Positions 1 to 8,635 of a DNA stretch of 64,000 bases are shown here, one piece after another. The notes under the pieces are model-generated. The model did not search any database. It was not told the DNA's origin and was given only the letters and a program-made list of their open reading frames with translations. Made by a program: the position numbers and the translations under genes. Each line of letters begins with the position of its first letter. Positions within the stretch are counted from its first letter, which is position 1. Source of the DNA: Herbaspirillum sp. Sphag64 (lineage in GTDB: Bacteria > Pseudomonadota > Gammaproteobacteria > Burkholderiales > Burkholderiaceae_D); assembly GCF_014192645.1 (NCBI RefSeq), contig NZ_JACHYE010000003.1, positions 272,881 through 336,880 on the forward strand, written 5' to 3'.

Positions 1-57
1 TGCACCGGATGAAAATCGCCGCCAGACTTGGCTGAGTTCGAGCAAAACCTCGCTCAC
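1..57 (-). CDS. macB: MacB-like ABC transporter, N-terminal fragment
   Basis: Only the first 19 codons are inside the window; the gene continues past the left edge. A GTG start at 57 overlaps the macA stop codon as GTGA, the usual translational coupling of macA and macB. The decoded start (VSEVLLELSQVWRRFSSGA) resembles the first strand of the MacB ATPase domain, where a LLEL-x-V-x-R-F pattern precedes the Walker A loop. MacB is an inner-membrane ABC transporter that works with the adaptor MacA and an outer-membrane channel. The identification rests on this short match and on position after macA. Confidence 0.7.
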   Translation of the reverse strand, partial: MSEVLLELSQVWRRFSSGA

Positions 58-1199
58 AATACCACCACCGTCTCTGGGGACGTCGTCTGATTCGTGAGGG
101 GATTGCTGATGACTACCAGTTCGCCGGAGACCAGTCCTTCCAGCACCTGGATGCGCGTGCTAGTCTTCAAGCCGGTGCGTATAACACGCGGGTTCAGCTT
201 GCCGTCGGCAGTCTGCACCTGCACCGTATAGCGGTCATCTTGCTCTGGCGTCCCCAATGCTGCCAGCGGAATACTCAGTGCCTTCTCAACCTGCGCCAAT
301 ACGATAGCAACTTCGGCCGTCATCTCAACCCGGAATAAGCCCTCGGGATTGGGGACATCAAACAAGGCTTTATAAAAGATGGCACCATTGATTTTTTCAG
401 GCGTCGGCAGAATCGTGCGCAAAGTGCTATTAAAGCGCTTATCGTGTGCACCCAGGACAGTGAAATAAACCGGCAGGCCGGCCCGGATATGAATGATATC
501 GGCCTCTGAGACAAATGCTTTGATTGTCACTTGCGACAAATCGGCCAATTTGAGTATGACCGGGGCCTGCTGCGTAGCGATGACGGTTTGTCCTTGCTGC
601 GTGACGAGTTCCAGGACTTCACCGTCCATCGGCGCCAGAATGCGGGTATAGCCGAGTGTCGTACGGTTTTTGTCCACCTGAAACTCGCTCTGGCGGATCT
701 TCGCACCCACTGTATCCAATTCTGCCTGCAAGGTGTGATACTGCGTTTGTGCTGCCAGCATTTCTTTTTCAGAGGTCGATTGTTCAAGCCACATCGTAGC
801 TTGCCGCTGCCACTCCAGCTCAGCCTGTTTGAGCTGCACTGTTTTTGCTTTTTGCTGCGCAAGGTCTCCATCCAGTGAAGCTTGCGATACTTTTAATTCG
901 TTCTGGATCAGTTCAGGATCAATTTCTGCCAGAAGTTGTCCCTTTTTTACCTTGTCACCAGCTTCGACGGAGAGGTGCTTTAGCTGCCCCGATGCCTGCG
1001 CGCCAATGTCGACTTGACGTAGTGCCTGAATCACTCCGCTGGCCAGGACGACACGCTTGAGTTCTCCTTGCGTAACCGGCGCGGTGAGGACGTAAGGAGC
1101 TGGAGGTTCGCTCAACCAGGCTTTGCCGAGGCCGACAAACACCGTGAGCAAAATGAGTAATAGAACACTGTAACGCACTGGGTGCTTTTTGATATTCAT
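54..1199 (-). CDS. macA: MacA-type periplasmic adaptor of an ABC efflux pump
   Basis: This 381-residue membrane fusion protein would link an inner-membrane MacB transporter to an outer-membrane channel for export of macrolides, peptides or siderophores. A single N-terminal membrane anchor spans about residues 11-28. The first lipoyl half (IGAQASGQLKHLSVEAGDKVKKGQLLAEID) is followed by a coiled coil at roughly 95-175. The second lipoyl half (ILAPMDGEVLELVTQQGQTV) and beta-barrel domains come after. The length is typical for the MacA/HlyD family. The stop codon overlaps the GTG of the downstream macB fragment, so the two are one operon. No lipobox is visible, so it is anchored by the transmembrane helix. 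Confidence 0.9.
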   Translation of the reverse strand: MNIKKHPVRYSVLLLILLTVFVGLGKAWLSEPPAPYVLTAPVTQGELKRVVLASGVIQALRQVDIGAQASGQLKHLSVEAGDKVKKGQLLAEIDPELIQNELKVSQASLDGDLAQQKAKTVQLKQAELEWQRQATMWLEQSTSEKEMLAAQTQYHTLQAELDTVGAKIRQSEFQVDKNRTTLGYTRILAPMDGEVLELVTQQGQTVIATQQAPVILKLADLSQVTIKAFVSEADIIHIRAGLPVYFTVLGAHDKRFNSTLRTILPTPEKINGAIFYKALFDVPNPEGLFRVEMTAEVAIVLAQVEKALSIPLAALGTPEQDDRYTVQVQTADGKLNPRVIRTGLKTSTRIQVLEGLVSGELVVISNPLTNQTTSPETVVVL

Positions 1200-1615
1200 C
1201 GTGTGTAGCTTTTTCGCATGTCGATTTACAGCCCCAGGGACTTGTGTGATTGCGCATCGTTGTTACATCGAAGGGGCGAGAAACCTTTGCTGAAGATCTC
1301 GCGCCAAGAGAGGCGATGTGACCTGCGAGCTCCGTACAAGTTTCAAAAAAGATGCCGGGTATCACAAATCGAACATGGAACGAAGTGAGTGTTGCTTTAT
1401 GAAATTAACAGGTGTTAAGGTTTTGTTCGCCTGCTTAAAATTGCCGACGATAGAAATATTTGGTGTAAGTTATCGACAGATGAGAGCATTTTGCCATTAT
1501 CACTCACGATGTTGTAGACCTGTTCTCCAACAAGCTGGCCGGGTAATGCCAAGCAGGTTCGCGCTATCCATGTCGCGGTAGCGTATCTTTTAACTAAAGA
1601 ACGAAGGATGAAATA
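1200..1615. other. Intergenic region without a convincing gene
   Basis: This spacer lies between the divergently oriented macA (minus) and the small exported-protein gene at 1616 (plus), so it must carry both promoters. A plus-strand open frame of 87 codons (1318-1581) has no ribosome binding site and an amino-acid composition unlike a real protein. I see no strong hairpin, riboswitch or repeat. Confidence 0.5.
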
Positions 1616-1912
1616 ATGATCAAAAAACTTTTTGCTGCGACTCTTTTTGCAGCGGCATTAGCACCTGTTGCGGCGCACGCCGCGATTTCCGGCCTGAACC
1701 ATGTACCGGACGTCGATCGCTCACAAGTGACCATCCACAGTTGGACGATGACTGGCTTTAAGTTCGTCGGTGGTATCGATCCCCTTGCCATTAACTGCAC
1801 TTGGGACTTGGTTGCGGTTGACAATAAAACCCGTCGTTTTATCACTATTGCCAGTGAGGTCAACACTGGTTCACTGCTAACAGGACTGTGTCAAAAGCCG
1901 CAGTCGCTGTAA
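1616..1912 (+). CDS. Small exported protein of unknown function
   Basis: This is a 98-residue protein with a clear Sec signal peptide: a basic MIKK start, a hydrophobic alanine-rich core, and a probable cleavage site after AHA at about residue 22. The mature part of about 76 residues has one tryptophan-containing strand-like segment (VTIHSWTMTGFKFVGG) and two cysteines (in INCTWD and GLCQK) that could form a disulphide in the periplasm. I do not recognise the family. The start is supported by AAGGAT seven bases upstream of the ATG. It precedes the large toxin-like gene by 400 bp, on the same strand but with a separate regulatory region, so co-function is only a possibility. Confidence 0.65.
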   Translation: MIKKLFAATLFAAALAPVAAHAAISGLNHVPDVDRSQVTIHSWTMTGFKFVGGIDPLAINCTWDLVAVDNKTRRFITIASEVNTGSLLTGLCQKPQSL

Positions 1913-2017
1913 TGACGCAAGTCGATCCGCAACAAGACGGCGTTGACAAATATGGCCAAGAGGCCGGCGCCACAATGTGGTGCACGACGAGCAAGGCGGA
2001 TCGATATTATTAAAAAT

Positions 2018-2044
2018 GCCCTGCAAAGTCATTCTCAGCAGGGC
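2018..2044 (-). terminator. Possible terminator hairpin, minus orientation
   Basis: A perfect 7-bp stem (GCCCTGC / GCAGGGC) with a 13-base loop. Read on the minus strand it is followed by A and then five T residues, as in a Rho-independent terminator. On the plus strand no T run follows. There is no obvious minus-strand gene upstream of it, so its client is unknown. It may also simply end transcription after the 1616-1912 gene. Confidence 0.35.
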
Positions 2045-2193
2045 TAAGTCAAATTCCCTTCCTATCGTCCATCTGTCGCTGTGACGCTCTCGCATTTGGC
2101 GCGACGATGACGCTCTTACTTTTCCATCACAAAATTGATTAAGGCATTCGTTACGTTTGCCCGCGGCTTGGCGCATTCGATCAGCGCAAATGG

Positions 2194-2239
2194 TTGTTTT
2201 ATGCATTCGCTAAAAAATATATAAAAGATAATGCGAATG
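2194..2239 (+). promoter_or_regulatory. Putative promoter of the toxin gene with flanking inverted repeat
   Basis: A TTGTTT element at 2194-2199 and TATATA at 2218-2223 (18-bp spacer) make a plausible sigma-70 promoter. The -10 region sits between the arms of a perfect 7-bp inverted repeat, CATTCGC at 2204-2210 and GCGAATG at 2233-2239, which looks like an operator. Seen by eye only; no start site is known. Confidence 0.35.
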
Positions 2240-2251
2240 GGTATTTTTTAA

Positions 2252-2286
2252 CCCTGGGTCCAGGTTCAGCACGAACCAGGTTAGGG
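2252..2286 (+). promoter_or_regulatory. Leader hairpin overlapping a candidate Shine-Dalgarno sequence
   Basis: The inner stem pairs GGTTC (2263-2267) with GAACC (2273-2277) over a 5-base loop. CC (2260-2261) pairs with GG (2279-2280) after one A-A mismatch. The outer arm pairs CCCT (2252-2255) with AGGG (2283-2286). That AGGG belongs to the purine-rich AGGGGAG at 2283-2289, the only good ribosome-binding-like sequence before the toxin start. The hairpin could therefore control translation. The spacing from AGGGGAG to the ATG at 2313 is long (23 bases), so the link is tentative. Confidence 0.35.
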
Positions 2287-2312
2287 GAGTACAACCATTT
2301 TCAACTCATCAC

Positions 2313-5300
2313 ATGGCGTCAGATAAATCTGTAATTGGTCAATCAAGGGCCGCTATGGGCGCTCAGGAAGCTTGGAAAGGAAAGCAATTTCTCAGCGAGG
2401 AGCATAACAGTGAACTACTCAAGAGACTCGCACGCGTGCCGGGAAGAAACGCGAACACTCTCACGGCGCAACAAATTGCTGGGAGCACGATAGGCCTGCT
2501 GGCTTTGGTTACCAATATTAGAACGACACCAGCGATTTTGACGCAAGGCAGCAGCAAACCCAATCAGTCACAAGAAATAGGACGATTTTCTGGGCCGCAG
2601 TATCACAATTTATCGAATTCGAGCAATCCCGCTGGAGTAGAGTCTATGCCTATGCTGGCGGGTGCAATACGTTCGGCGCACAATGATCTTGCAACACAAG
2701 CCGATGCAGATAACTTAAGCCGGCCCAGAAGGCATGTTATCGGATCCGTTGAGGTAGAAAAGCTTGTCATTCCTGAAGCGACAATACACCGGAAAAACTA
2801 TCCTTACGATGTCGCTAAAAATAGCAAAGGCATGTTGGTCAGAGAGTTCGAGGAAAATCTCTACGTTGCGGCACCTGTGAAAGACAGACTGTCCATTTAT
2901 TTGCATGGGCTCAAACCTGCGAGCGACTTTAATATTGTGCAAAACATGCTTGACGTGCCAGCTCTGATTGCATCTCAATCCAGGGCAGGAGCAATCGCAA
3001 TGGCCAGGCAGAAATATGGTGAAGATTCCTTTGATATTTACGAATTACATTCAAATGGGTTTACTGGCGCGTCGCTGGAAAGTAACTATGTGGATGGACG
3101 GTTAAGCCCTGATCAGTTGCTGAAAATAAATAAGAATCACAATCGCATGTTGGTGCAATCGGAAATACATATCGATGCAGAGGCTGGACGTCCAGAGTTG
3201 ATTGCAATGGTTAAAGCGGGGGGCGCGCAATCAAAGCATGTCGTACCGGGTAGCATCCTTGCTATGGACGGTATGTTGCAAACATCATTTAGTGGATATT
3301 TATACATACCTGTCTCAGCCATGCACTCCTATCGCGTGGGTTCGGATTACCTTGCAGAAAGCACAGTCAATTTCTTGCGCTGTTCGGAGACAGAAGAGGG
3401 TGGAATGGCATATGGAAAGGAAAATTTTGGCAAAAACAACTTTATGCTCTACAAAATTAAGGCCAATTCAAACCTTGGAATTTTTTGGTATCAAAATTAT
3501 CTGTTCAATCAAAAAAATACAGCTGAAAAACTAGGAATTAATCCTGAAAATTTATTTGATACTTCAACGCTTTCCAAGCGAGACAGGCATTTTTTTGAAT
3601 ACCGTATGGTAGATCTTCGCGCCAAAATAGATAAAAAGGATTGGGAGAAGATTTTTGATCCGGGGCAGAAATTGGCTGAAATCGATACATCAATATCAAA
3701 AAGGTTGGCGGCTGCTCAAAAGGAAATTGAGGATATCGCGGCGCTATATGATCCTATTCTTAATCCACTATATTTCATAGAAAATTATATAAAAAGTGAA
3801 ATTTTAGAATATGAAAAGATAACCGGAAAAAATACCGAATTGTTGCCTGAAAGTAAAATAAAAATTTCCTATTGCCGATCAGATGCCATTGTAATCGACC
3901 AGAGTGGACCGAGTCGTATTCCACACCCGAAGCCTGTTCCCGAAATTAGTTACTCTATGATAGATATTATTACCGGGCAGTATCTACGTGATCTAAACAG
4001 TCTGCACGGACCTGCAGGGTATCTGATTTTGGGATTTGAGCATGAAAAACTGATTAAAAAATTAACAGAAATTGATCTTCAGAACACAATGCTTGATCAG
4101 CTTTCAAATTATTTCTCAATCTCTAAAAATGTAGAGGGCATTAAAAAATATCATGTCGATATGATACGTCTGCGTTGCCTTCAATATCTGGATAATAAAA
4201 ATATAAGTGGAAGTGGTAAACGGGCCGTTGAGGAATTTTTAGCAGGAAAAATTCATGCAAAGGAAGTGTTTTTTCACGAAATTAAATTGAATGGTGTATT
4301 TTTAGTTCCGGTTAAAAATGGAGGTATTTTATTTAGTGTAAATGATAAAAAATATTTTGAGGCGCTAGAAAAAAATATAAATGTATATATATCTGGAAAT
4401 TTTGTCGAAATATCGATTCCAGGATTCCCGGAGTCAGATGAATTTAGAAGCTGGATATTGAATAAAATACCTTATTATTATCAGGATAAATACAGAAACA
4501 ATCCATCATTATTTTCTGCGAAAGTAGTTAATGTGGAAATTCACAATGACGGTCCATTCTGGGGAAGTAACTTCCCGATCAGGCAAGACACTCAGCTACC
4601 TTTTACTCTGAGTAAACCTCAAGAACTGGGAAAATTGATCGATGGTATCGTGTTCAGTGAAAAAGATCGGCTGTCAAAAGATATCGACTACCTAATCCGC
4701 ACACCTAAAGAACAGCTCATACACGTGTTCTCGGACATTACTCGTGATGTACTCGGATTTGCCGCCTTGGTGGCAGGGTTCGCTATCACGGGAGGTTCAA
4801 CCAGTGCTGCGTGGTCTCGTATTATGATCCCCTTGGCCATTGACGCTGCTTCGGTAGTTAACAGCTTGCTGCAAGCGGCATCGGCTGATCGTATAAGTCG
4901 TGTTGAAGAGTGCCAAGCCGAAGCCTTGATGGCTGGTGCACTCGGGATCATGGGTTTGGGTATCGGCGTCAAACTAGATGCGAAACTTCTTAAACAAGGT
5001 GTCAGTGTAAGTAAAGCCCTCAAGCTATTCCGTCAACAAAAAAGTGGTTTTAACAATCGACAGAAATGGTTTATGTCACCAACACGACTCGACGATGGGC
5101 GCATTGGTTATCCATTGAGTCCCCAGCGGCCACCAGCGCTTGGCGTTGAGCCAGATAGTGCCAAAGCTGTTCTTCCCGTCGGAGGGGCGGATGATGCTGC
5201 CAATATTCCCTGGGGGCAAGGGAAACTCGTCGACGAGATAAAAACGGGAAAGATTGCAGAAAACGGGAGGATGCAGATTGATCACGACGCGAAGCAGGGA

Positions 5301-6548
5301 GCGCCGCATCTTGCTCCTCTCAACGGTGCAGTGACGGCAGTGGATGTCTTCAAGCCCCGCCCAGCCGGCATCATTCAAGGGGTGGAGGTGATTATTCCGA
5401 TGGATGGCGTGGAAATGTTTGTCGAGAGAAACATTATCAAATACAGGGTAAAAAATGTAGATGGAGATGTAATTATTGTTAAATATGATTCAGATAAAGG
5501 AGGTTGGCATCGTGTTTTCATCGATAGATCTGTCTCAACCGATTTTATATTGATAAAAAAAACAGATAATTCTTATCAATGTAAAATTGTTTCAGAGAAA
5601 GAATTCTCAAGTGCGAAAAAAAATGGATTTGCAGAGCCAGTTAAATTCAGGAAAGTAAATTTTGGACGCATTCCTAAAGTTCCTGTGAATCCACGGTCAA
5701 TTCCGAAGAAAATTCATTCGGTGTGGATCGGCGACGATATTAGTCTAGAATTATCTGAAAATATTATCAATAATGCAAAAAATAGTGGTGGTTACGAATA
5801 TACTTTGTTCGTTGATGCAAATGAGGGAAAATTAAAAAATATTGAAAAAATGATAAACAATAAAGTTTCGAATCTGAAGGTCGTCGATCTGAATAAAGAG
5901 GATTTTTTTAAAAAATTTAAAGGTGATGATACGTACAGAATGTATGAGTTTTTTCGTTCGGGAAGGACGCAGAACCTAGCAGCATGCTCTGATGTATTAA
6001 GATACAAGGTACTGAATGAATTTGGCGGAACCTACCTTGATGCTGATGATTCTATCGTTAAATTTGTTGGAAACGTTGACCTGAAGGCAAAGAAAAATGA
6101 CATTTTGCTAAATAGGTCTATTGGGCATCAAGGTACTAATTTTTTTGGATTTGGAAATAGCAATATCGCATGCCATCCGGACAATAAGATGTTGGATGAA
6201 ATAATTGGTGAAATGATTGTTAGATTCGATGAAAATAGAAATTGGTTATTTAAAAATAGGCCTCGGGTTAATTTTTTTTCTAAAAAAGAAGATGTTATAA
6301 AATTTCATGAGTATCAGAAAAAAATATTTCATATAACAGGCCCTGATTTGCTAACTGATGTAATCAAAAAGAAAAATACAGGTTCTGGATATATGGCTAA
6401 TCTGGAGATGGAGGTAGAAATTAACAATATAATTTTACCTAAAGAATTTGAGGCGGCGAAAATAAATGCTGAAAATTATTACTTTCCTTTCCATAAACGT
6501 TTTCCGATAAAAATCGGTAGTCAGAACTCCATGAGGCAAGTCCGTTAG
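2313..6548 (+). CDS. Large toxin-like protein with TcdA/TcdB-type glycosyltransferase domain
   Basis: 1411 residues, no signal peptide. The C-terminal domain (about 1125-1400) is a GT-A glycosyltransferase of the sugar-binding DXD/TcdA-TcdB class. IPKKIHSVWIG puts the sugar-stacking tryptophan at 1138. D1227 and R1230 in SDVLRY and the DAD motif at 1243-1245 (YLDADD) keep the exact spacing of TcdB D270, R273, D286 and D288. A TGPDLL motif and a terminal YYFPF follow, as in this family. Residues about 400-760 resemble the DUF6543 dermonecrotic-toxin domain by pattern. About 812-900 is a hydrophobic glycine/alanine-rich stretch that could insert in a membrane. The gene is strikingly AT-rich compared with its neighbours, which suggests transfer. 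It probably glycosylates a host or competitor protein; target and export route are unknown. The start is uncertain; ATG at 2355 is an alternative. Confidence 0.75.
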   Translation: MASDKSVIGQSRAAMGAQEAWKGKQFLSEEHNSELLKRLARVPGRNANTLTAQQIAGSTIGLLALVTNIRTTPAILTQGSSKPNQSQEIGRFSGPQYHNLSNSSNPAGVESMPMLAGAIRSAHNDLATQADADNLSRPRRHVIGSVEVEKLVIPEATIHRKNYPYDVAKNSKGMLVREFEENLYVAAPVKDRLSIYLHGLKPASDFNIVQNMLDVPALIASQSRAGAIAMARQKYGEDSFDIYELHSNGFTGASLESNYVDGRLSPDQLLKINKNHNRMLVQSEIHIDAEAGRPELIAMVKAGGAQSKHVVPGSILAMDGMLQTSFSGYLYIPVSAMHSYRVGSDYLAESTVNFLRCSETEEGGMAYGKENFGKNNFMLYKIKANSNLGIFWYQNYLFNQKNTAEKLGINPENLFDTSTLSKRDRHFFEYRMVDLRAKIDKKDWEKIFDPGQKLAEIDTSISKRLAAAQKEIEDIAALYDPILNPLYFIENYIKSEILEYEKITGKNTELLPESKIKISYCRSDAIVIDQSGPSRIPHPKPVPEISYSMIDIITGQYLRDLNSLHGPAGYLILGFEHEKLIKKLTEIDLQNTMLDQLSNYFSISKNVEGIKKYHVDMIRLRCLQYLDNKNISGSGKRAVEEFLAGKIHAKEVFFHEIKLNGVFLVPVKNGGILFSVNDKKYFEALEKNINVYISGNFVEISIPGFPESDEFRSWILNKIPYYYQDKYRNNPSLFSAKVVNVEIHNDGPFWGSNFPIRQDTQLPFTLSKPQELGKLIDGIVFSEKDRLSKDIDYLIRTPKEQLIHVFSDITRDVLGFAALVAGFAITGGSTSAAWSRIMIPLAIDAASVVNSLLQAASADRISRVEECQAEALMAGALGIMGLGIGVKLDAKLLKQGVSVSKALKLFRQQKSGFNNRQKWFMSPTRLDDGRIGYPLSPQRPPALGVEPDSAKAVLPVGGADDAANIPWGQGKLVDEIKTGKIAENGRMQIDHDAKQGAPHLAPLNGAVTAVDVFKPRPAGIIQGVEVIIPMDGVEMFVERNIIKYRVKNVDGDVIIVKYDSDKGGWHRVFIDRSVSTDFILIKKTDNSYQCKIVSEKEFSSAKKNGFAEPVKFRKVNFGRIPKVPVNPRSIPKKIHSVWIGDDISLELSENIINNAKNSGGYEYTLFVDANEGKLKNIEKMINNKVSNLKVVDLNKEDFFKKFKGDDTYRMYEFFRSGRTQNLAACSDVLRYKVLNEFGGTYLDADDSIVKFVGNVDLKAKKNDILLNRSIGHQGTNFFGFGNSNIACHPDNKMLDEIIGEMIVRFDENRNWLFKNRPRVNFFSKKEDVIKFHEYQKKIFHITGPDLLTDVIKKKNTGSGYMANLEMEVEINNIILPKEFEAAKINAENYYFPFHKRFPIKIGSQNSMRQVR

Positions 6549-6647
6549 AACCTTGGTCATCCTGACAGTAGTTCGCCCGCACAAAATTGAAATTACCGAG
6601 ACATATTTTTGCGTACTGGTTGTGAAGCCGTTTGTCTAATTAGCTCA

Positions 6648-7085
6648 TTATCTGATCGGCGCTTGGGTCACGGTTGCATAAAAAGCCTTGCCAATGCCGT
6701 TGGTGGTTTTTTTCGTTGTTGCGCTTACTAGCTTATGCCTCATCCCAGAATGTGTTGAGACCTTCGATCCGTTCGTCCGAGGCGTGGCGCGCAGGGCGGC
6801 GGCTTCGGGACGGCTGATCGCTGGTGCGGTTTGGTCGTCGGCATCGGCATCCTGATTGACTTCACGCACGAGAGCGCTAGCGAAAATGATTCGCATTGGC
6901 GAGTGGATGCCTGCACTGATATCGCGGCCGAGTTTAATGAAGTCGGCGAAATTTTCTTTGGGGTCGGGACCGTGAGTCCATTGAAAGTCTTGGTAGGCGG
7001 GGTTGGTATTGTGCTGTGGTCAGACGTGTTGAAGCTAGGCACAAACTTCGGTACGCGGAAATTTGAGGCATAGCGTGACTCCTTA
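6648..7085 (-). pseudogene. Probable frameshifted gene remnant, family unknown
   Basis: On the minus strand a frame is open from the stop at 6648 up to an in-frame TGA at 7020-7022. It reads like real protein (DFQWTHGPDPKENFADFIKL then GIHSPMRIIFASALVREVNQ). Upstream of the TGA the protein-like reading continues in another frame (NFRVPKFVPSFNTSDH), so a frameshift near 7010-7030 would join the two. There is no start codon with a ribosome binding site and no intact full-length frame. Base composition is like the flanking chromosome and unlike the AT-rich toxin gene next to it. I do not recognise the family. It may be a decayed gene at the edge of the acquired patch. Confidence 0.35.
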
Positions 7086-7106
7086 GGCAGCTGGTTTACT
7101 CTTGAT

Positions 7107-8633
7107 TCAGGGCGAACGAGGTTTGCTATCACTGCCTCCCAACTTCCGGCGTAATCGTCGCCAGCCGATCACCACGGCACTGACCGACAGCGCCAGACCA
7201 CCGAGACTGAGCAATAGCAAAACCGTTGTGCGCCAGCCTGGATGGCGCAGCATCGGCGCCAGATCCCAACTGTGCAGCAGGCTGAACAGCCAGCGTCCGG
7301 TACGCTCAGTACGATCCAGACTTAATACCGGTTCACCGGTACTGACATCGATGTAGACCGTGCTTGTGCCGGGATCGGCAAAGGTCAGCCTGAGCACAGG
7401 CAAGTGGCGGCTGGCGTCTCCCATCATGGCTTGTGGGTCGCGTCGGTAATAGTAGTTGTCATAGTCGTTAAGCGACATGCTGCTCGTGATCGGATAAGGG
7501 AACAATCGTTGCGCCGCCTTCTGTAATCGTGCCAGCGGCCACTGCGGCAGGATAGTCAGCGTTTTCTTGTCCTGCAGGAGCAGGCGTGTGCGATCAGCCT
7601 GATCCCGCGCCAGCACAAACGGCTGACCATCCAGCACCTTCCATTCGAGCATGACGGCCTCAAAACCATGGAGATGCAATTGCCGTAGTAAAGCATCCGG
7701 AGGGATGTTGAGGTGCATCTGGTCAGACACCTCACCGGTATAGGCAGCCAGATTCGGGGACATGTTTGCCGAGAATACGCTCAAGGGATTCATCGACATC
7801 AGTCCGCTGAAAATCCAGCTCAGCGTGATCGCAGCAAAGCCTAGCCCAAGCAGGTGATGCCAGCGCATCCAGCCACTGGCATACGGCGAGCGCGAGCCCG
7901 ACTTGTAGCGACCATTGAAGCGCCAACGCCAGATGCCAACCAGAATGCCACTGCACGCCAGTAGTACGCAGACGAACGACAGTGCGATTACAGTCCAGCT
8001 CCAAACGTTGTCTACCGGCTGATTCTTGAGTGGATACAGCCAGTGCAGCCATGCGCCGACAAGGTTCCAGCGACGTTGTGCCAATGGTGCCTGCAGGATG
8101 ATCTCGCCGGTCTGTGATGAGATATACAGCAGGCTGGCATCGGCATCGTCCATTTGCACCATGTGCAGTGGACGATGCTGGTTAAAGCCTCGCGAGTGTG
8201 TCCAGCGGTCTTCATTGATTGACCCCAGATAGCGCGCCGGGACGCCGGGCAGGAATACCTGCGCCGCACGCAGCGCTGCATCAGTGCTAAAGCTGCCTGC
8301 CACCTTGCCGGTAAGGGCATCAACGACTGCGCGCTTGCCATCCGCGCCTTGCAGCACATAGCGCGGACGACCATCGGTGGCCTGCAACACAAGCCGTTGT
8401 ACGCTACCGATGTCAAGCGCAGTGAGTTGCCCGGGGGACAGATAGGGCAATTGCTGTTCCAGTGTCGGCAGATGCTGCAGGCGATCCCAGGGCGTGAGCT
8501 TGGGATAGCCGACATACAACATCACCATGCCACTGACAAACCAAAGCGTCATCAGCAGGCAGCCGAAGATACCTGCCCAGCGATGCAGCAGATAGATCCA
8601 GCGCCGTGGACGCGTCCATGTTTGACTGAACAT
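7107..8633 (-). CDS. PepSY-domain inner-membrane protein, metal/siderophore uptake partner
   Basis: This 508-residue protein belongs to the PepSY-associated transmembrane family (PiuB-like), often encoded beside TonB-dependent receptors and thought to reduce or process ferric siderophores at the inner membrane. The first helix carries the typical RWIYLLHRWAGIFGCLLMTL segment with conserved histidine. Further helices lie near residues 185-225, 255-280 and 470-495, with PepSY-like periplasmic regions between. The ATG at 8633 lies two bases after the receptor stop codon (TAA-GC-ATG), which indicates coupled translation. A longer frame starting at 8690 would overlap the receptor gene and is less likely. 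Confidence 0.85.
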   Translation of the reverse strand: MFSQTWTRPRRWIYLLHRWAGIFGCLLMTLWFVSGMVMLYVGYPKLTPWDRLQHLPTLEQQLPYLSPGQLTALDIGSVQRLVLQATDGRPRYVLQGADGKRAVVDALTGKVAGSFSTDAALRAAQVFLPGVPARYLGSINEDRWTHSRGFNQHRPLHMVQMDDADASLLYISSQTGEIILQAPLAQRRWNLVGAWLHWLYPLKNQPVDNVWSWTVIALSFVCVLLACSGILVGIWRWRFNGRYKSGSRSPYASGWMRWHHLLGLGFAAITLSWIFSGLMSMNPLSVFSANMSPNLAAYTGEVSDQMHLNIPPDALLRQLHLHGFEAVMLEWKVLDGQPFVLARDQADRTRLLLQDKKTLTILPQWPLARLQKAAQRLFPYPITSSMSLNDYDNYYYRRDPQAMMGDASRHLPVLRLTFADPGTSTVYIDVSTGEPVLSLDRTERTGRWLFSLLHSWDLAPMLRHPGWRTTVLLLLSLGGLALSVSAVVIGWRRLRRKLGGSDSKPRSP

Positions 8634-8635
8634 GC

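Noticed and set aside
1318..1581. 87-codon frame between macA and the small exported-protein gene
   Set aside because: No ribosome binding site, unusual composition and no hydrophobic core.
1877..2206. 109-codon minus-strand frame before the toxin
   Set aside because: It overlaps the exported-protein gene end and runs through the 2018-2044 hairpin. Composition is Arg/Cys-rich with no family pattern.
2883..3164. Faint resemblance of toxin residues 191-284 to ADP-ribosyltransferases (YLHG, ASQS, QSE)
   Set aside because: The catalytic arginine is absent and the spacing between the first two motifs is much shorter than in pertussis or cholera-type enzymes. Only structure prediction could rescue it.
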